The position numbers and the translations under genes were made by a program. DNA of 30,420 nucleotides, taken from the NCBI GenBank assembly GCA_946498265.1, contig CAMMNR010000004.1, positions 1 through 30,420 of the forward strand, in the 5' to 3' direction. The notes under the pieces were generated by a model. It was given only the letters and a program-made list of their open reading frames with translations. It was not told the DNA's origin and ran no database searches. Shown here piece by piece: positions 14,923-23,060 of this stretch; position 1 is the stretch's first letter; every line of letters starts with the position of its first letter. This stretch comes from an uncultured Clostridium sp. (GTDB lineage: Bacteria > Bacillota > Clostridia > TANB77 > CAG-508).

Positions 14923-16941
14923 TTAGAACAATGTTCTTATTTTCTGTATCAAATAATGACTTCCTCCATCACTGTTGTTTTGTGTATTTTCTACCATACT
15001 TATAATTAGCATATCATCTCCATTTTGTCTGTCTATTGTAAAACAGTCAAACCATCCTAATGTTCCACTTTCTGTATCTTCTTTTGATTGTTTTAGTTCT
15101 GCTGTTCCTGTTTTTCCTGCTATTGTTGTTCCTTCTATTTTCATGTCATTGGCTGATCCTTGTTCGTTTTCTACTACTTGGATTAATGCGTTTTTTATTG
15201 TATTTGCTGCGTCTTCAGTAAATGCATTTTGTTTTAATATTTCAGTTTCTTTTCCATATTCTATATTTGGTTTTATCATGTTTCCGTTATTTGCAAAGCT
15301 AGAGTATATTGATGCCATGTGTATTGGGTTTACTTGTAGATTTCCTTGGCCGAAACCTGTGTCCGCAAGTTTTCCTTCTGTTTCTATTTCTCCATATGTT
15401 GATTTTGTAAGCGTTAGTGGGAATTCTATTTGTTCATTAAATCCTATTTTATCTAAATTTTCGGTAAATGTTCCTGTTCCCATTTTTAGTGCTGCTTGTG
15501 CAAAATATATGTTATCTGAATACATTATCGCATTTAACAAATTTTTAGGTCCGCTATATCCTGTTAATGTTGTTACCTCATAATCTCCCCAGCTTGAATC
15601 TTTTTGCCAGCTTGTTCCAGTATAGCCTAAATCTTCATCTGGATTTATTTTTCCTATTGTTATTCCTATTGCTCCAGTTATTGGCTTGAATGTTGAACCT
15701 GGGCAATAACTTTGTAAAAATCTATTATATAATGTTTTACTTTCATCATTATTTAAAGCATTCCATTGGTCCGTTGTTAATCCTATAACAAAGTCATTTG
15801 AATCAAATGTTGGTGTACTAACTAATGCTAGTAATTCTCCTGTTGATGGTTCCATTACTACAAAAAATCCTTTATCATCTTTCATTTGTTCATAAATTTT
15901 ACTTTGAAGACTACTGTCTATTGTTAATTTTACATCTTGACCATCTTTTTTCTCTTGAGTTGCTAAATCTCTTATTTTGTTTCCATTTTCATCTTCTATA
16001 TATATTTCTGTGCCATCAGTTCCCTTTAATGTATCTTCATAAGCTTTTTCTAATCCTGATTTTCCAATTAAACTATTTGTGTTATATCCTTTACCTTGAT
16101 TTTCTTCTAATTCTTCAGCATTTATTGTTTGTACATATCCTACTAAATGCCCCGCTTCCTTTCCTAATGAATATACTCTTCCATCTACTTTATTTATTAA
16201 AATTCCTGATATCTGTAATAATTGTTCTTTTAGCTCAGTATTGCTATCTGAAATTTTTTTAATTGGTACAAATGTATCATCTTTTACATAAGATGCTGAT
16301 AATTGTTCATTTATAAAGTCTGCAGAAACTCCTAATAAATTAGATATCTGACTTATACTGCTATCTTTGTTTTCTCCTAATTTTCCTGGAACTATTCCAA
16401 CTTGAGCAATTTCTCCATCTTCTGCTAAAGCGTTTCCGTTTCTATCTAAAATACTTCCTCTTTTAGCTTTTATAGTTGATACTCTTACTTTATCTGTATC
16501 TCCTAATTGTGGAAATATATATGTAGAATTCCAATCTATTTTAAACTCTTTTCCTTCTTTTTCTATATTTGCAACATTAGAAAAACTAATTTCTCCAGCT
16601 GATGTATACATTTTTTCATTATAAGAAATTTTATATATATTATCTTCTTTTTCTAGACTTTGTATTTCTAATTTGATATTTTCTGCATCAATGCCCTCAT
16701 AAATGTTTTGATTTCTTGCTAGAAAATCCTCTTCAGTAATCTTCCCTTTTGCTTCTGTTGTAAGATAATTGTATAATTCTTCATATTTATCATCATTTAT
16801 TAATCCTATATATTCTGTAAAAGTTTGTTTTGCATTTTCTTCATCTTTTTTATTTGATAATATTACAAAAGCTATAATTCCTACTATGACTAATAATATT
16901 ATAACTACAGATACAATTATAATTGTTTTTTTATTTTTCAT
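14923..16941 (-). CDS. Class B penicillin-binding protein with MecA-type N-domain
   Basis: This 672-residue enzyme cross-links peptidoglycan outside the membrane. An N-terminal helix (5-28) anchors it; an NTF2-like MecA_N region (about 35-145) and the dimerisation domain (RGSILDRNG at 161-169, then GHLVGYV at 264-270) follow. The transpeptidase holds the active-site S416-x-x-K419 (PGSTFKP), SDN at 475-477 and KTG at 610-612, all intact. This architecture is that of PBP2a, PBP5fm and B. subtilis PBP3, a group including naturally low-affinity PBPs, so reduced beta-lactam sensitivity is possible but cannot be read from sequence. AAAGGAATC lies before the ATG with longer than usual spacing. It is followed at 16 bases by the DUF6688-like gene. 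Confidence 0.93.
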   Translation of the reverse strand: MKNKKTIIIVSVVIILLVIVGIIAFVILSNKKDEENAKQTFTEYIGLINDDKYEELYNYLTTEAKGKITEEDFLARNQNIYEGIDAENIKLEIQSLEKEDNIYKISYNEKMYTSAGEISFSNVANIEKEGKEFKIDWNSTYIFPQLGDTDKVRVSTIKAKRGSILDRNGNALAEDGEIAQVGIVPGKLGENKDSSISQISNLLGVSADFINEQLSASYVKDDTFVPIKKISDSNTELKEQLLQISGILINKVDGRVYSLGKEAGHLVGYVQTINAEELEENQGKGYNTNSLIGKSGLEKAYEDTLKGTDGTEIYIEDENGNKIRDLATQEKKDGQDVKLTIDSSLQSKIYEQMKDDKGFFVVMEPSTGELLALVSTPTFDSNDFVIGLTTDQWNALNNDESKTLYNRFLQSYCPGSTFKPITGAIGITIGKINPDEDLGYTGTSWQKDSSWGDYEVTTLTGYSGPKNLLNAIMYSDNIYFAQAALKMGTGTFTENLDKIGFNEQIEFPLTLTKSTYGEIETEGKLADTGFGQGNLQVNPIHMASIYSSFANNGNMIKPNIEYGKETEILKQNAFTEDAANTIKNALIQVVENEQGSANDMKIEGTTIAGKTGTAELKQSKEDTESGTLGWFDCFTIDRQNGDDMLIISMVENTQNNSDGGSHYLIQKIRTLF

Positions 16942-16961
16942 TTTTATCTTGATTCCTTTCC

Positions 16962-17235
16962 TAGGGGACGTTCCTTTAATCCCTAAAATTATGGAACAAT
17001 AGCGGACTTTTTTGGAAATTTTATATATTTATAACATTTTAAAGTCCGCGTTATTGTTCGTGTGCCAAATTTTACGTTAGTAAAATTTGTGTGCATCCGT
17101 TTGAGCAAAGCTCTTTTATTGAATAGGAAAAAAAGATTTTTCCTATTCAATAACAAAGGGACACTCCTCTATTATTTTCTACTCAAGGTCCGTCCCCTCA
17201 ATCCCTAATTTTAGGGATTAAAGGAACGTCCCCTA
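16962..17235. repeat. Composite nested-hairpin element bounded by a perfect 30-bp inverted repeat
   Basis: Terminal arms 16962-16991 and 17206-17235 are exact reverse complements (outer end TAGGGGACGTTCCTTTAATC). Inside are further palindromes: GAACAATAGCGGACTTT (16994-17010) against 17041-17059 with a two-base bulge; AAATTTTAC/GTAAAATTT (17067-17088); GAGCAAAGCTC (17103-17113); and 17-bp perfect arms 17116-17132 and 17137-17153 (TTATTGAATAGGAAAAA). It fills the whole gap between two genes and has no coding capacity I can support. A related element lies at 22866-22990. It looks like a MITE or REP cluster. Confidence 0.85.
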
Positions 17236-17237
17236 AC

Positions 17238-18683
17238 CTAGCACCCCATTTGTTCAATATTTTCTGCTACTAGCATTCCGCTCTGATTTTGCTTTAATGT
17301 AACATAGATAGTATTATCTCTTTGCATCATTTCTGCTAACACTTCTAATTGATTTTCAGTACTTCCAAAAATTGTTGTATCTTTTTCTACTATAATCTGA
17401 ACATCAACTGTTTCCGCTTTTTGATAATCATTAGTATAATACAAGTCTCTTATTTTACAAGTTAAAATTATTGAATTTCCATCGTTATTTATTTCTTCAA
17501 TATCTGCCTGTATTTCTGATACATTTAATAATTCTTGCTTTAGCTCTTCTCCATGTATATTTCGTGTAACTTGAACGGTCGTACCTTCTTTTGTTTGTAA
17601 CTTATTTTCAATATATTCTACATTATCAATACTTATTTTATCATTTACATTAATTTCTTCAAATGACATATCTTTTTGTGTTCTTCCATTCTTTATTACG
17701 GCATTTCCTTTTATAATCACTTGTTGAACTTCTTGATTATCATCTTGAATATACACTGTGTTTCCTTCTATTCCTGTGATTATTCCTGATAAGGTTCTAG
17801 ATACTTGTGTATTTGCCATTGAAAAATTTCTATATATACAATTTGTATTAATCGCTTTACTTGCAACAAATATATCTACAATATATGTATTAAATCTAGA
17901 ATTCCCTGTAAAATAGTATGTCATTCCACCTATACGTGTCTCTATTTTTGATATATCCCATTTAGAAAATAGTACCATTACATCTGCTTTATTAAATACA
18001 TCTTCTGGTATATTTTCTTCTAGTTGTAACCCATATTGTGATATAATATCATTCAATGTTTGGCTATCTTGAACTTTTATTCCATACACTCCTGTTTCAT
18101 ATCTTTTTAGTTGTGTGTTATTTTCTACTTCATCTATTGATACTTCGTTTTGAACTTTATATTCTTTATTATCTGACATTTGATAACATTGTTTATTTTG
18201 GATTTCTTTTTCTATTAATTGTTTCAATTGCTCTTTTTCATTTATATTACTTCTTACTAAAGTTCCTCCATTATCTGTTCTTTTTATTACATTAAAATTA
18301 TCTTTTTCGTATAATATCAAATAATTTTTGCTAATTGTATCATAATCTAATTCAATATAATTTTCTTCATTTTCCATTTGTTTTAGTTCTTGCTCTGTTA
18401 CTACATTATTTTCTTCAAAACTTCCTATACATCTTGTTAGCTGATTTATAATATTTCTGTAACTTTCTTCATCTGGGTTAAATACATAATATTCATCTTT
18501 TGCTTTCTTTTTATATACTATTCTATCAGGTGTTTCAAAATATTGTGTACTATTGGTTGGATTTATACTTTCTATCGATTTTATTTGCGTAAAAATTAAC
18601 ATTCCTATACCTATAATTATAAATACTATTGCTACTATTATTAATGACTTATATTCTTTAATATTTTCAGATATTTTTCCCAT
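17238..18683 (-). CDS. Membrane-anchored extracytoplasmic protein of unknown function, 481 residues
   Basis: One helix (about 14-34, SLIIVAIVFIIIGIGMLIF) is followed by an outer region without obvious catalytic motifs. The middle includes YETGVYGIKVQDSQTLNDI and KADVMVLFSKWDISKIETRI. From about 295 a beta-rich part (LSGIITGIEGNTVYIQDD, then EEINVNDKISID) resembles the small barrel modules of DUF5666-type proteins; this is a resemblance of pattern only. Translation starts at ATG 18683 after AAAGGAGGAG, with a long spacing of about 14 bases. The gene precedes the PBP on the same strand, separated by a composite repeat. A role in the cell envelope is inference from topology and neighbours. Confidence 0.68.
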   Translation of the reverse strand: MGKISENIKEYKSLIIVAIVFIIIGIGMLIFTQIKSIESINPTNSTQYFETPDRIVYKKKAKDEYYVFNPDEESYRNIINQLTRCIGSFEENNVVTEQELKQMENEENYIELDYDTISKNYLILYEKDNFNVIKRTDNGGTLVRSNINEKEQLKQLIEKEIQNKQCYQMSDNKEYKVQNEVSIDEVENNTQLKRYETGVYGIKVQDSQTLNDIISQYGLQLEENIPEDVFNKADVMVLFSKWDISKIETRIGGMTYYFTGNSRFNTYIVDIFVASKAINTNCIYRNFSMANTQVSRTLSGIITGIEGNTVYIQDDNQEVQQVIIKGNAVIKNGRTQKDMSFEEINVNDKISIDNVEYIENKLQTKEGTTVQVTRNIHGEELKQELLNVSEIQADIEEINNDGNSIILTCKIRDLYYTNDYQKAETVDVQIIVEKDTTIFGSTENQLEVLAEMMQRDNTIYVTLKQNQSGMLVAENIEQMGC

Positions 18684-18722
18684 TTTTACTTAACACTCCT
18701 CCTTTCTTCCTTTTATCATTTT

Positions 18723-18755
18723 TTACCATTTTGGGGACGCGTCCAAAAAGGGTAA
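18723..18755. repeat. Type-3 REP-like palindrome
   Basis: TTACC and GGTAA bracket TTTTGGGGACGCGTCCAAAA, a near-perfect 33-base palindrome centred on GACGCGTC. A sister copy lies at 22866-22898. It is located between the Mbeg1-like gene and the next gene downstream, where it could also act as a transcription stop. Confidence 0.8.
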
Positions 18756-18802
18756 TTTTAATTTTTCTTTATTTTTATATTTTCTCTAGCTATTCTAAAC
18801 AG

Positions 18803-19831
18803 TTATGATAATGTTTTTGTCATGATTTCTTTACTTTTCCCATCTAGGTTTTTATAACTTTTTATCATTGTTTTTGCGTTTAAAAACCAATTATTTCCCA
18901 TTTCATCAATTGTAGTCGCTTTTGTTGATTGTAATATATCAAACAAATTGTCTATAAAAATTTTTCTTTGTTCTGTATTTACTTCTGATAGCCATTTAGT
19001 AATCGTTTTGTCTATGAATTCACTAGAATTGGTTATTTCTGCTTTTATGAATTTATCTCCTAATACTTGCCAAGAATATAAATCATGTTGCATTATTCCA
19101 GTTTGCGTACTTTTTAATATTGTCGTTTTTTCCTTATGATTTAAAAGTCTTCCTATTATTGATGTTTGCGGTATATATGTATGCACTTTTTTCACTATAT
19201 TTTTATATCCTTCTGTTTTAATTACTTTTTCACTAAATCCTGGTCCATCATTATTATATACATTTATTATTTTATCCTGTATTGATTTACTACAAAATGC
19301 TACCGCATATACTGCTAAATTTCCTCCTTTTGAATGACCTCCTACTCTTATTGGTTTTTTGATTTTTTTTGAAATATATTCTAAATATGATACTGCATCT
19401 ATTCGTGAAGGAATTAAATCACTAAAGCTCATGTACAAATCTTCTTTCCATCCTACTATACTTGTGTCTGTTCCTCTATATGCTACATATATTGTATCAT
19501 CTGGCATTATTATTGTTATTGCTGAAAATTGTTTTTCTGCTATTGGGTCTACTTTATTAATATATTTTGTTATTTGCATATTTCCAAATCTTTCACTATT
19601 TGCAAGGGCTGGAAATAAGTCAATATCTTCTTTTTGCAAAATTCTACCTGTTGTGCCGAGTGTTTGGTATCTAAAATAGCTTTCTTTTATAGTTATTTTT
19701 TCTTCATCATCTAATAAACCATCAAAAGGAAAATATGCTAGTCTTGATAAAATCAAATTGTCTACTTCATTGAATTCTACTTTTTTTAAGTCTATATCTC
19801 TCCATTTAAGGTAATCAAAAATGTTAGGCAT
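18803..19831 (-). CDS. Mbeg1-like (DUF2974) alpha/beta hydrolase
   Basis: The 342-residue protein carries FSAITIIMPDDTIYVAYRGT, a class 3 lipase-like strand and oxyanion region at about 102-121, then VGGHSKGGNLAVYAV with nucleophile Ser167. The SKGGNLA elbow and the NDGPGF segment that follows identify the DUF2974/Mbeg1-like family common in Firmicutes. The N-terminus, MPNIFDYLKWRDIDL, is also typical of this family. A lipase or esterase activity is expected, but the substrate has not been established. No signal peptide is present. AGGAGGTTAAC before ATG gives a firm start. It follows another hydrolase gene on the same strand at a gap of 35 bases, so the two may be co-transcribed. Confidence 0.86.
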   Translation of the reverse strand: MPNIFDYLKWRDIDLKKVEFNEVDNLILSRLAYFPFDGLLDDEEKITIKESYFRYQTLGTTGRILQKEDIDLFPALANSERFGNMQITKYINKVDPIAEKQFSAITIIMPDDTIYVAYRGTDTSIVGWKEDLYMSFSDLIPSRIDAVSYLEYISKKIKKPIRVGGHSKGGNLAVYAVAFCSKSIQDKIINVYNNDGPGFSEKVIKTEGYKNIVKKVHTYIPQTSIIGRLLNHKEKTTILKSTQTGIMQHDLYSWQVLGDKFIKAEITNSSEFIDKTITKWLSEVNTEQRKIFIDNLFDILQSTKATTIDEMGNNWFLNAKTMIKSYKNLDGKSKEIMTKTLS

Positions 19832-19860
19832 GTTAACCTCCTATAATTAATATTTAAGTA

Positions 19861-19890
19861 TTGCCATTAAAGCCCGTCCCCTCTGGCACA
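19861..19890. repeat. Diverged type-1 REP-like element overlapping a gene end
   Basis: TTGCCATTAAAGCCCGTCCC followed by CTCTGGCACA keeps the right half of the type-1 repeat and a degenerate left half. Bases 19867-19890 are the final codons and stop of the hydrolase gene upstream. Confidence 0.65.
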
Positions 19891-20757
19891 AAACTCTATT
19901 ATCTGCTCTGCTAATATTTCTTCTTTTCCAGAATATCCATGGTCAGCACCATCTATATAATTTATATCTTTGTTAGGATTTTTTATTATCTTGTTTAACA
20001 TTTCTACTAATTCATCTGCTTTTTGTATTATCATTTCATTGTCATTTCCCCATCTCATAAATAGTGGTATATCTATATTATTTAATTTTTCTAATTTATT
20101 GTCTCTTCCATATTGTGCAAAATCTATATCTTTATTATATTTAGCATATCTTAAAAATGTTTTTACACTTATTGGATGTATGAAAGAATTTCTTGGCATT
20201 AATTCTTCTTCTTTTCCATCTTTTTGTTTTTCTTCTGCTAGTTCTACATAATGATTATAATTTTCTCTTAAATATACTTTTAGTGTCATAGGTATGTCAA
20301 TTAAAGATAATAAGATTATTCCTTTAATATCATCTAAATATATACTTCTTTCTTCTTTTAGTTTGTTATATGTATATACTATTTTTGTTGAACCTAAACT
20401 ATGTCCTTGCAAATATATATTTTTATATCCTAATTCCTTTAGTTTTTTTATTGCTCCTAAAATATCTTTATATCCATCTAATACATCTTCATATGATGTT
20501 CCACCTAAGAATTTTTTCTTTTTTCCATCTTCTATTTTTCTTATATATTTTACCAATTCACTTCCTCTATTATTAAAGCAAAAATAGTCTATATCTGTTT
20601 CATTAGCTCTTTTTGATATTATTGTATCTCTTGTTTTGAAACAATTACTACTCATTCCGTGAACTGATAGTATTACTGTATCTGTTTTTTCTTTTGATTT
20701 ATATATAAGTCCATTTAATTTGATACCGTCTGTTGCCGTAAAATCTAATCTTTCCAT
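19867..20757 (-). CDS. Alpha/beta hydrolase (DUF1749-like), 296 residues
   Basis: The sequence shows VILSVHGMSSNCFKTRD (oxyanion loop), FCFNNRGSE, the nucleophile elbow LQGHSLGSTK with Ser120, MRWGNDNEMI with likely acid Asp239, and GADHGYSGKE with His273. The NRG and GTSYEDVLDG segments resemble the DUF1749 group, whose substrates are unknown. It is cytosolic, with no signal peptide. AAAGGAATGTGAG precedes the ATG. The last seven residues, CARGDGL, and the stop are encoded by a REP-like repeat, so the natural C-terminus has probably been replaced. It is divergent from the plus-strand membrane protein gene at 20949. Confidence 0.82.
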   Translation of the reverse strand: MERLDFTATDGIKLNGLIYKSKEKTDTVILSVHGMSSNCFKTRDTIISKRANETDIDYFCFNNRGSELVKYIRKIEDGKKKKFLGGTSYEDVLDGYKDILGAIKKLKELGYKNIYLQGHSLGSTKIVYTYNKLKEERSIYLDDIKGIILLSLIDIPMTLKVYLRENYNHYVELAEEKQKDGKEEELMPRNSFIHPISVKTFLRYAKYNKDIDFAQYGRDNKLEKLNNIDIPLFMRWGNDNEMIIQKADELVEMLNKIIKNPNKDINYIDGADHGYSGKEEILAEQIIEFCARGDGL

Positions 20758-20792
20758 TTTTTCTCACATTCCTTTTCTGAGGTTCCAAATCT

Positions 20793-20814
20793 GGTTAAAA
20801 ATAATTTTTTAACC
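20793..20814. promoter_or_regulatory. Perfect 9-bp inverted repeat in a divergent intergenic region
   Basis: GGTTAAAAA-TAAT-TTTTTAACC lies 36 bases upstream of the minus-strand hydrolase start and before the plus-strand promoter. It could be an operator. No regulator can be assigned. Confidence 0.25.
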
Positions 20815-20886
20815 TTATACCTTTTTTTGATATCATACTACTATTTGCCTAAAAATTCAATATTTAAAATATATATTTTTCATTTG

Positions 20887-20915
20887 TTTACATTTGATAT
20901 TTTACATGTTAAAAT
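20887..20915 (+). promoter_or_regulatory. Promoter of the plus-strand membrane protein gene
   Basis: TTTACA (20887-20892), a 17-base spacer and TAAAAT (20910-20915) form a good sigma-A promoter ending about 33 bases before the ATG. Confidence 0.62.
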
Positions 20916-20948
20916 GTATTTAATAATATTTATTTAAGGAGGATGTTA

Positions 20949-21768
20949 ATGGCAAAAAATAAAATTAAAGAATTTTATCGTTCTGAAAGTAAAGCTACAT
21001 TAATTGTTTATTTAGTCATACGAATATTAGTTATTTTATGTATGATATTAGAAATTTTAAAACATAATTGGGATAATGTTTTCTTATGTGCTCTAACTCT
21101 TATTTTATTCATGATCCCTTATTTAATAGATAAAAAATTAAAAATTGATTTACCTAATGCTTTAGATATTATAATTTTACTATTTATATTTTCAGCTGAA
21201 ATATTAGGAGAAATTCAAAACTTTTATGGAATATTTCCATATTGGGATACTATCTTGCATACTATTAATGGTTTTTTATGTGCAGCTATTGGATTTTCTT
21301 TAATTGATATTTTAAACAGACATGAAAAATTCCACATTACATTATCACCTTTTTTTGTTGCTTTGGTTGCTTTTTGCTTTTCTATGACTGTTGGAATTTT
21401 ATGGGAATTTTTTGAATATGGTGCTGATACTTTGTTTCAATATGACATGCAAAAAGATACTGTTGTTCAGACTGTTTCATCTGTTTCTTTAAATCCTGAA
21501 GGAAAAAATGTTCCTGTTGTATTAAAAAATATTGATAAAACTGTTATATCAAGTTATGATAAGCAGGGAAATTTATTAGAAACAACAATTGAACGGCGGT
21601 TATTTAGATATTGGTATTAATGATACCATGAAAGATTTAATTGTTAATTTTTTAGGCGCTATAGTTTTTTCTATTATAGGATATTTATATATACAAAATA
21701 GGGATAATTGGAAATTTGCTGAAAACTTTATTCCTAGATTGAAAAAGAAGAATAGTAATTTATATTAA
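20949..21768 (+). pseudogene. Polytopic membrane protein split by a frameshift at tandem CGG codons
   Basis: The first frame runs from ATG 20949 (AAGGAGG a few bases upstream; another ATG at 20943 overlaps that site) through several helices to TAA at 21618-21620. It includes FYGIFPYWDTILHTINGFLCAA, read as YGIFPYWDTILHTINGF, then SMTVGILWEFFEYGADTLF and MQKDTVVQTVSS. After ATT GAA the frame reads CGG CGG TTA and ends abnormally as RRLFRYWY. Skipping one C (21594) restores GGYLDIGINDTMKDLIVNFL, GAIVFSIIGYLYIQN and a basic tail ending at 21768. I recall homologues carrying exactly this GGYLDIGI...DTMKDL continuation, giving a full protein of about 272 residues. The function is unknown. It may be a real mutation, a sequencing error or recoding. 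Confidence 0.72.
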
Positions 21769-21792
21769 TATCTAAAAAATTTATATTTTTAC

Positions 21793-21819
21793 TTGAATTT
21801 ATTTTACTTTTGGTATAAT
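21793..21819 (+). promoter_or_regulatory. Extended -10 promoter of the DUF4912 gene
   Basis: TGGTATAAT (21811-21819) is an extended -10 element. TTGAAT at 21793-21798 gives a short 15-base spacer, which extended -10 promoters tolerate. The ATG is about 38 bases downstream. Confidence 0.55.
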
Positions 21820-21857
21820 ATATATTGAAAGTATGAGATTACATAGGAGGATTAAGA

Positions 21858-22853
21858 ATGCCAAGAAAAACAAAAGATCAAGAAATTGCAAAAAATGAAG
21901 AAAAAAATATTAAAAAAACTACAAAATTAACTAAGAACTCAAAATCTTCTACAGAAAAAAAGGCTAGTAATTTATCAGTAAAAAAGGAATCTAGTACAGA
22001 TATAGCAAAATCTACGCCAAAATCTACGCCAAAATCTACGCCAAAATCTACGCCAAAATCTAAAAATTCAAAAAGTACAAAATCTGATAGTATTTCTAAA
22101 ACAGCTAAAGCCAAAAAAGAAACTGCTACTAAATCATCAAAGACTAAAAAAAGCTCTACTACTAAAGCTTCAAAAACAAGAAAAACTTCTGTTAAGTCAG
22201 CTACTAGTAGAAAGAGACCTACTAAAAAAACTAAAACTCCAGAAGTTGTAGAATATTATGATTTACCATATAGATATAATCAAACTGTTGTTAAAATTTT
22301 GGCTCAAACTCCTACAAATTTGTTTGTTTATTGGGATATTTCTGATGAAGATAGAGAAAATTATAAAAAAGAATATGGAGAAAATTTCTTTGAAACTACA
22401 AGACCAGTTTTAATAGTTCATAATGATACCTTGAATTATAGTTTTGAAATCGAAATTAATGATTTTGCAAATAGCTGGTATCTAAATGTTGCTGATAGTA
22501 AATGTAATTATAGGATTGAATTAGGTAGACGTCCTAATATTAAAACTGAAAAATTAAATAAAGATTATATTTATATTTCTAGTTCAAATGAAATAGAATC
22601 TCCTAATGATAAGATTTTATTTGATAAAAAACATCCTAGTCAAGTTCTTTATTTTAGAAATGTAAAATCCGGAAATACTTATACAAAACAAATTTCAGAT
22701 ATTCCGTTTGTGAAAAGTATTGGAAAAATATACAATATTTATGATTTATATAAAGCTATTTATAAGAATGAAAATATAGAAGAAATTTACGACTTATCAA
22801 ACCCATCTTCTGGTAATCCATCTTCTGGAAGTCTTTCTTCTAGATTCAAATAA
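21858..22853 (+). CDS. DUF4912 protein with a Lys/Ser/Thr-rich N-terminal tail
   Basis: Residues 1-130 are a disordered, highly basic tail of Lys, Ser and Thr, including four KSTP units in tandem at about 51-66 and SSKTKKSSTTKASKTRKT, resembling histone H1-like tails. The DUF4912 domain starts at about 134 (YDLPYRYNQTVVKILAQTPT, then NLFVYWDISDEDRENYKKEYG) and runs to about 290. The end has NPSSGNPSSGSLSSR repeats. ATAGGAGGATTAAG precedes the ATG. It stands immediately upstream of a GH57 enzyme, a pairing I recall from other Clostridia, so a link to alpha-glucan is plausible though unproven. The tail could bind nucleic acid or polyanions; this is inference from charge. Confidence 0.85.
   Translation: MPRKTKDQEIAKNEEKNIKKTTKLTKNSKSSTEKKASNLSVKKESSTDIAKSTPKSTPKSTPKSTPKSKNSKSTKSDSISKTAKAKKETATKSSKTKKSSTTKASKTRKTSVKSATSRKRPTKKTKTPEVVEYYDLPYRYNQTVVKILAQTPTNLFVYWDISDEDRENYKKEYGENFFETTRPVLIVHNDTLNYSFEIEINDFANSWYLNVADSKCNYRIELGRRPNIKTEKLNKDYIYISSSNEIESPNDKILFDKKHPSQVLYFRNVKSGNTYTKQISDIPFVKSIGKIYNIYDLYKAIYKNENIEEIYDLSNPSSGNPSSGSLSSRFK
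22007..22054 (+). repeat. Four tandem 12-base units inside the DUF4912 gene
   Basis: AAAATCTACGCC is repeated four times without change, followed by a partial unit AAAATCTA. It encodes the KSTP repeats. Identical copies, including the synonymous positions, suggest recent expansion and likely length variation between strains. Confidence 0.9.
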
Positions 22854-22865
22854 GAACTTTAATTT

Positions 22866-22990
22866 TTTCCCTTTTGGGGACGCGTCCAAAAAGGGAAATT
22901 TTTATCTGATAGGATTTTCATGTAAAATTCCTATCAAATAAAATTTTACTATTAGATGCACACAATTTTAAAATCGTAAAATTGTCTCAT
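22866..22990. repeat. Composite palindromic element headed by a type-3 REP
   Basis: The element begins with a 33-base palindrome (22866-22898) of the TTTTGGGGACGCGTCCAAAA type. A hairpin TGATAGGATTTT/AAAATTCCTATCA follows, then GATGCACACAATTTTAAAAT with CGTAAAATTGT. The order of hairpin with ATAGGA/TCCTAT arms followed by GATGCACACAA and its A/T stem is the same as in the element at 16962-17235 read on the minus strand. The 207 bases between the two genes hold no coding frame I can support. Confidence 0.7.
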
Positions 22991-23060
22991 AAATAATTAT
23001 TGTGTGAATATGTGAACAAGAAAATTTGCAAAATGTTATCAATTACAAAGGAGAATTAAA

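Noticed and set aside
16962..17235. Composite palindromic region as a CRISPR array
   Set aside because: The repeats are inverted and of different sequence and length, with no regular direct repeats or spacers and no cas genes nearby.
22007..22054. Tandem 12-base units as a regulatory iteron or origin
   Set aside because: They are in frame, encode KSTP units continuous with a Lys/Ser/Thr-rich tail, and lie within a well-supported gene.
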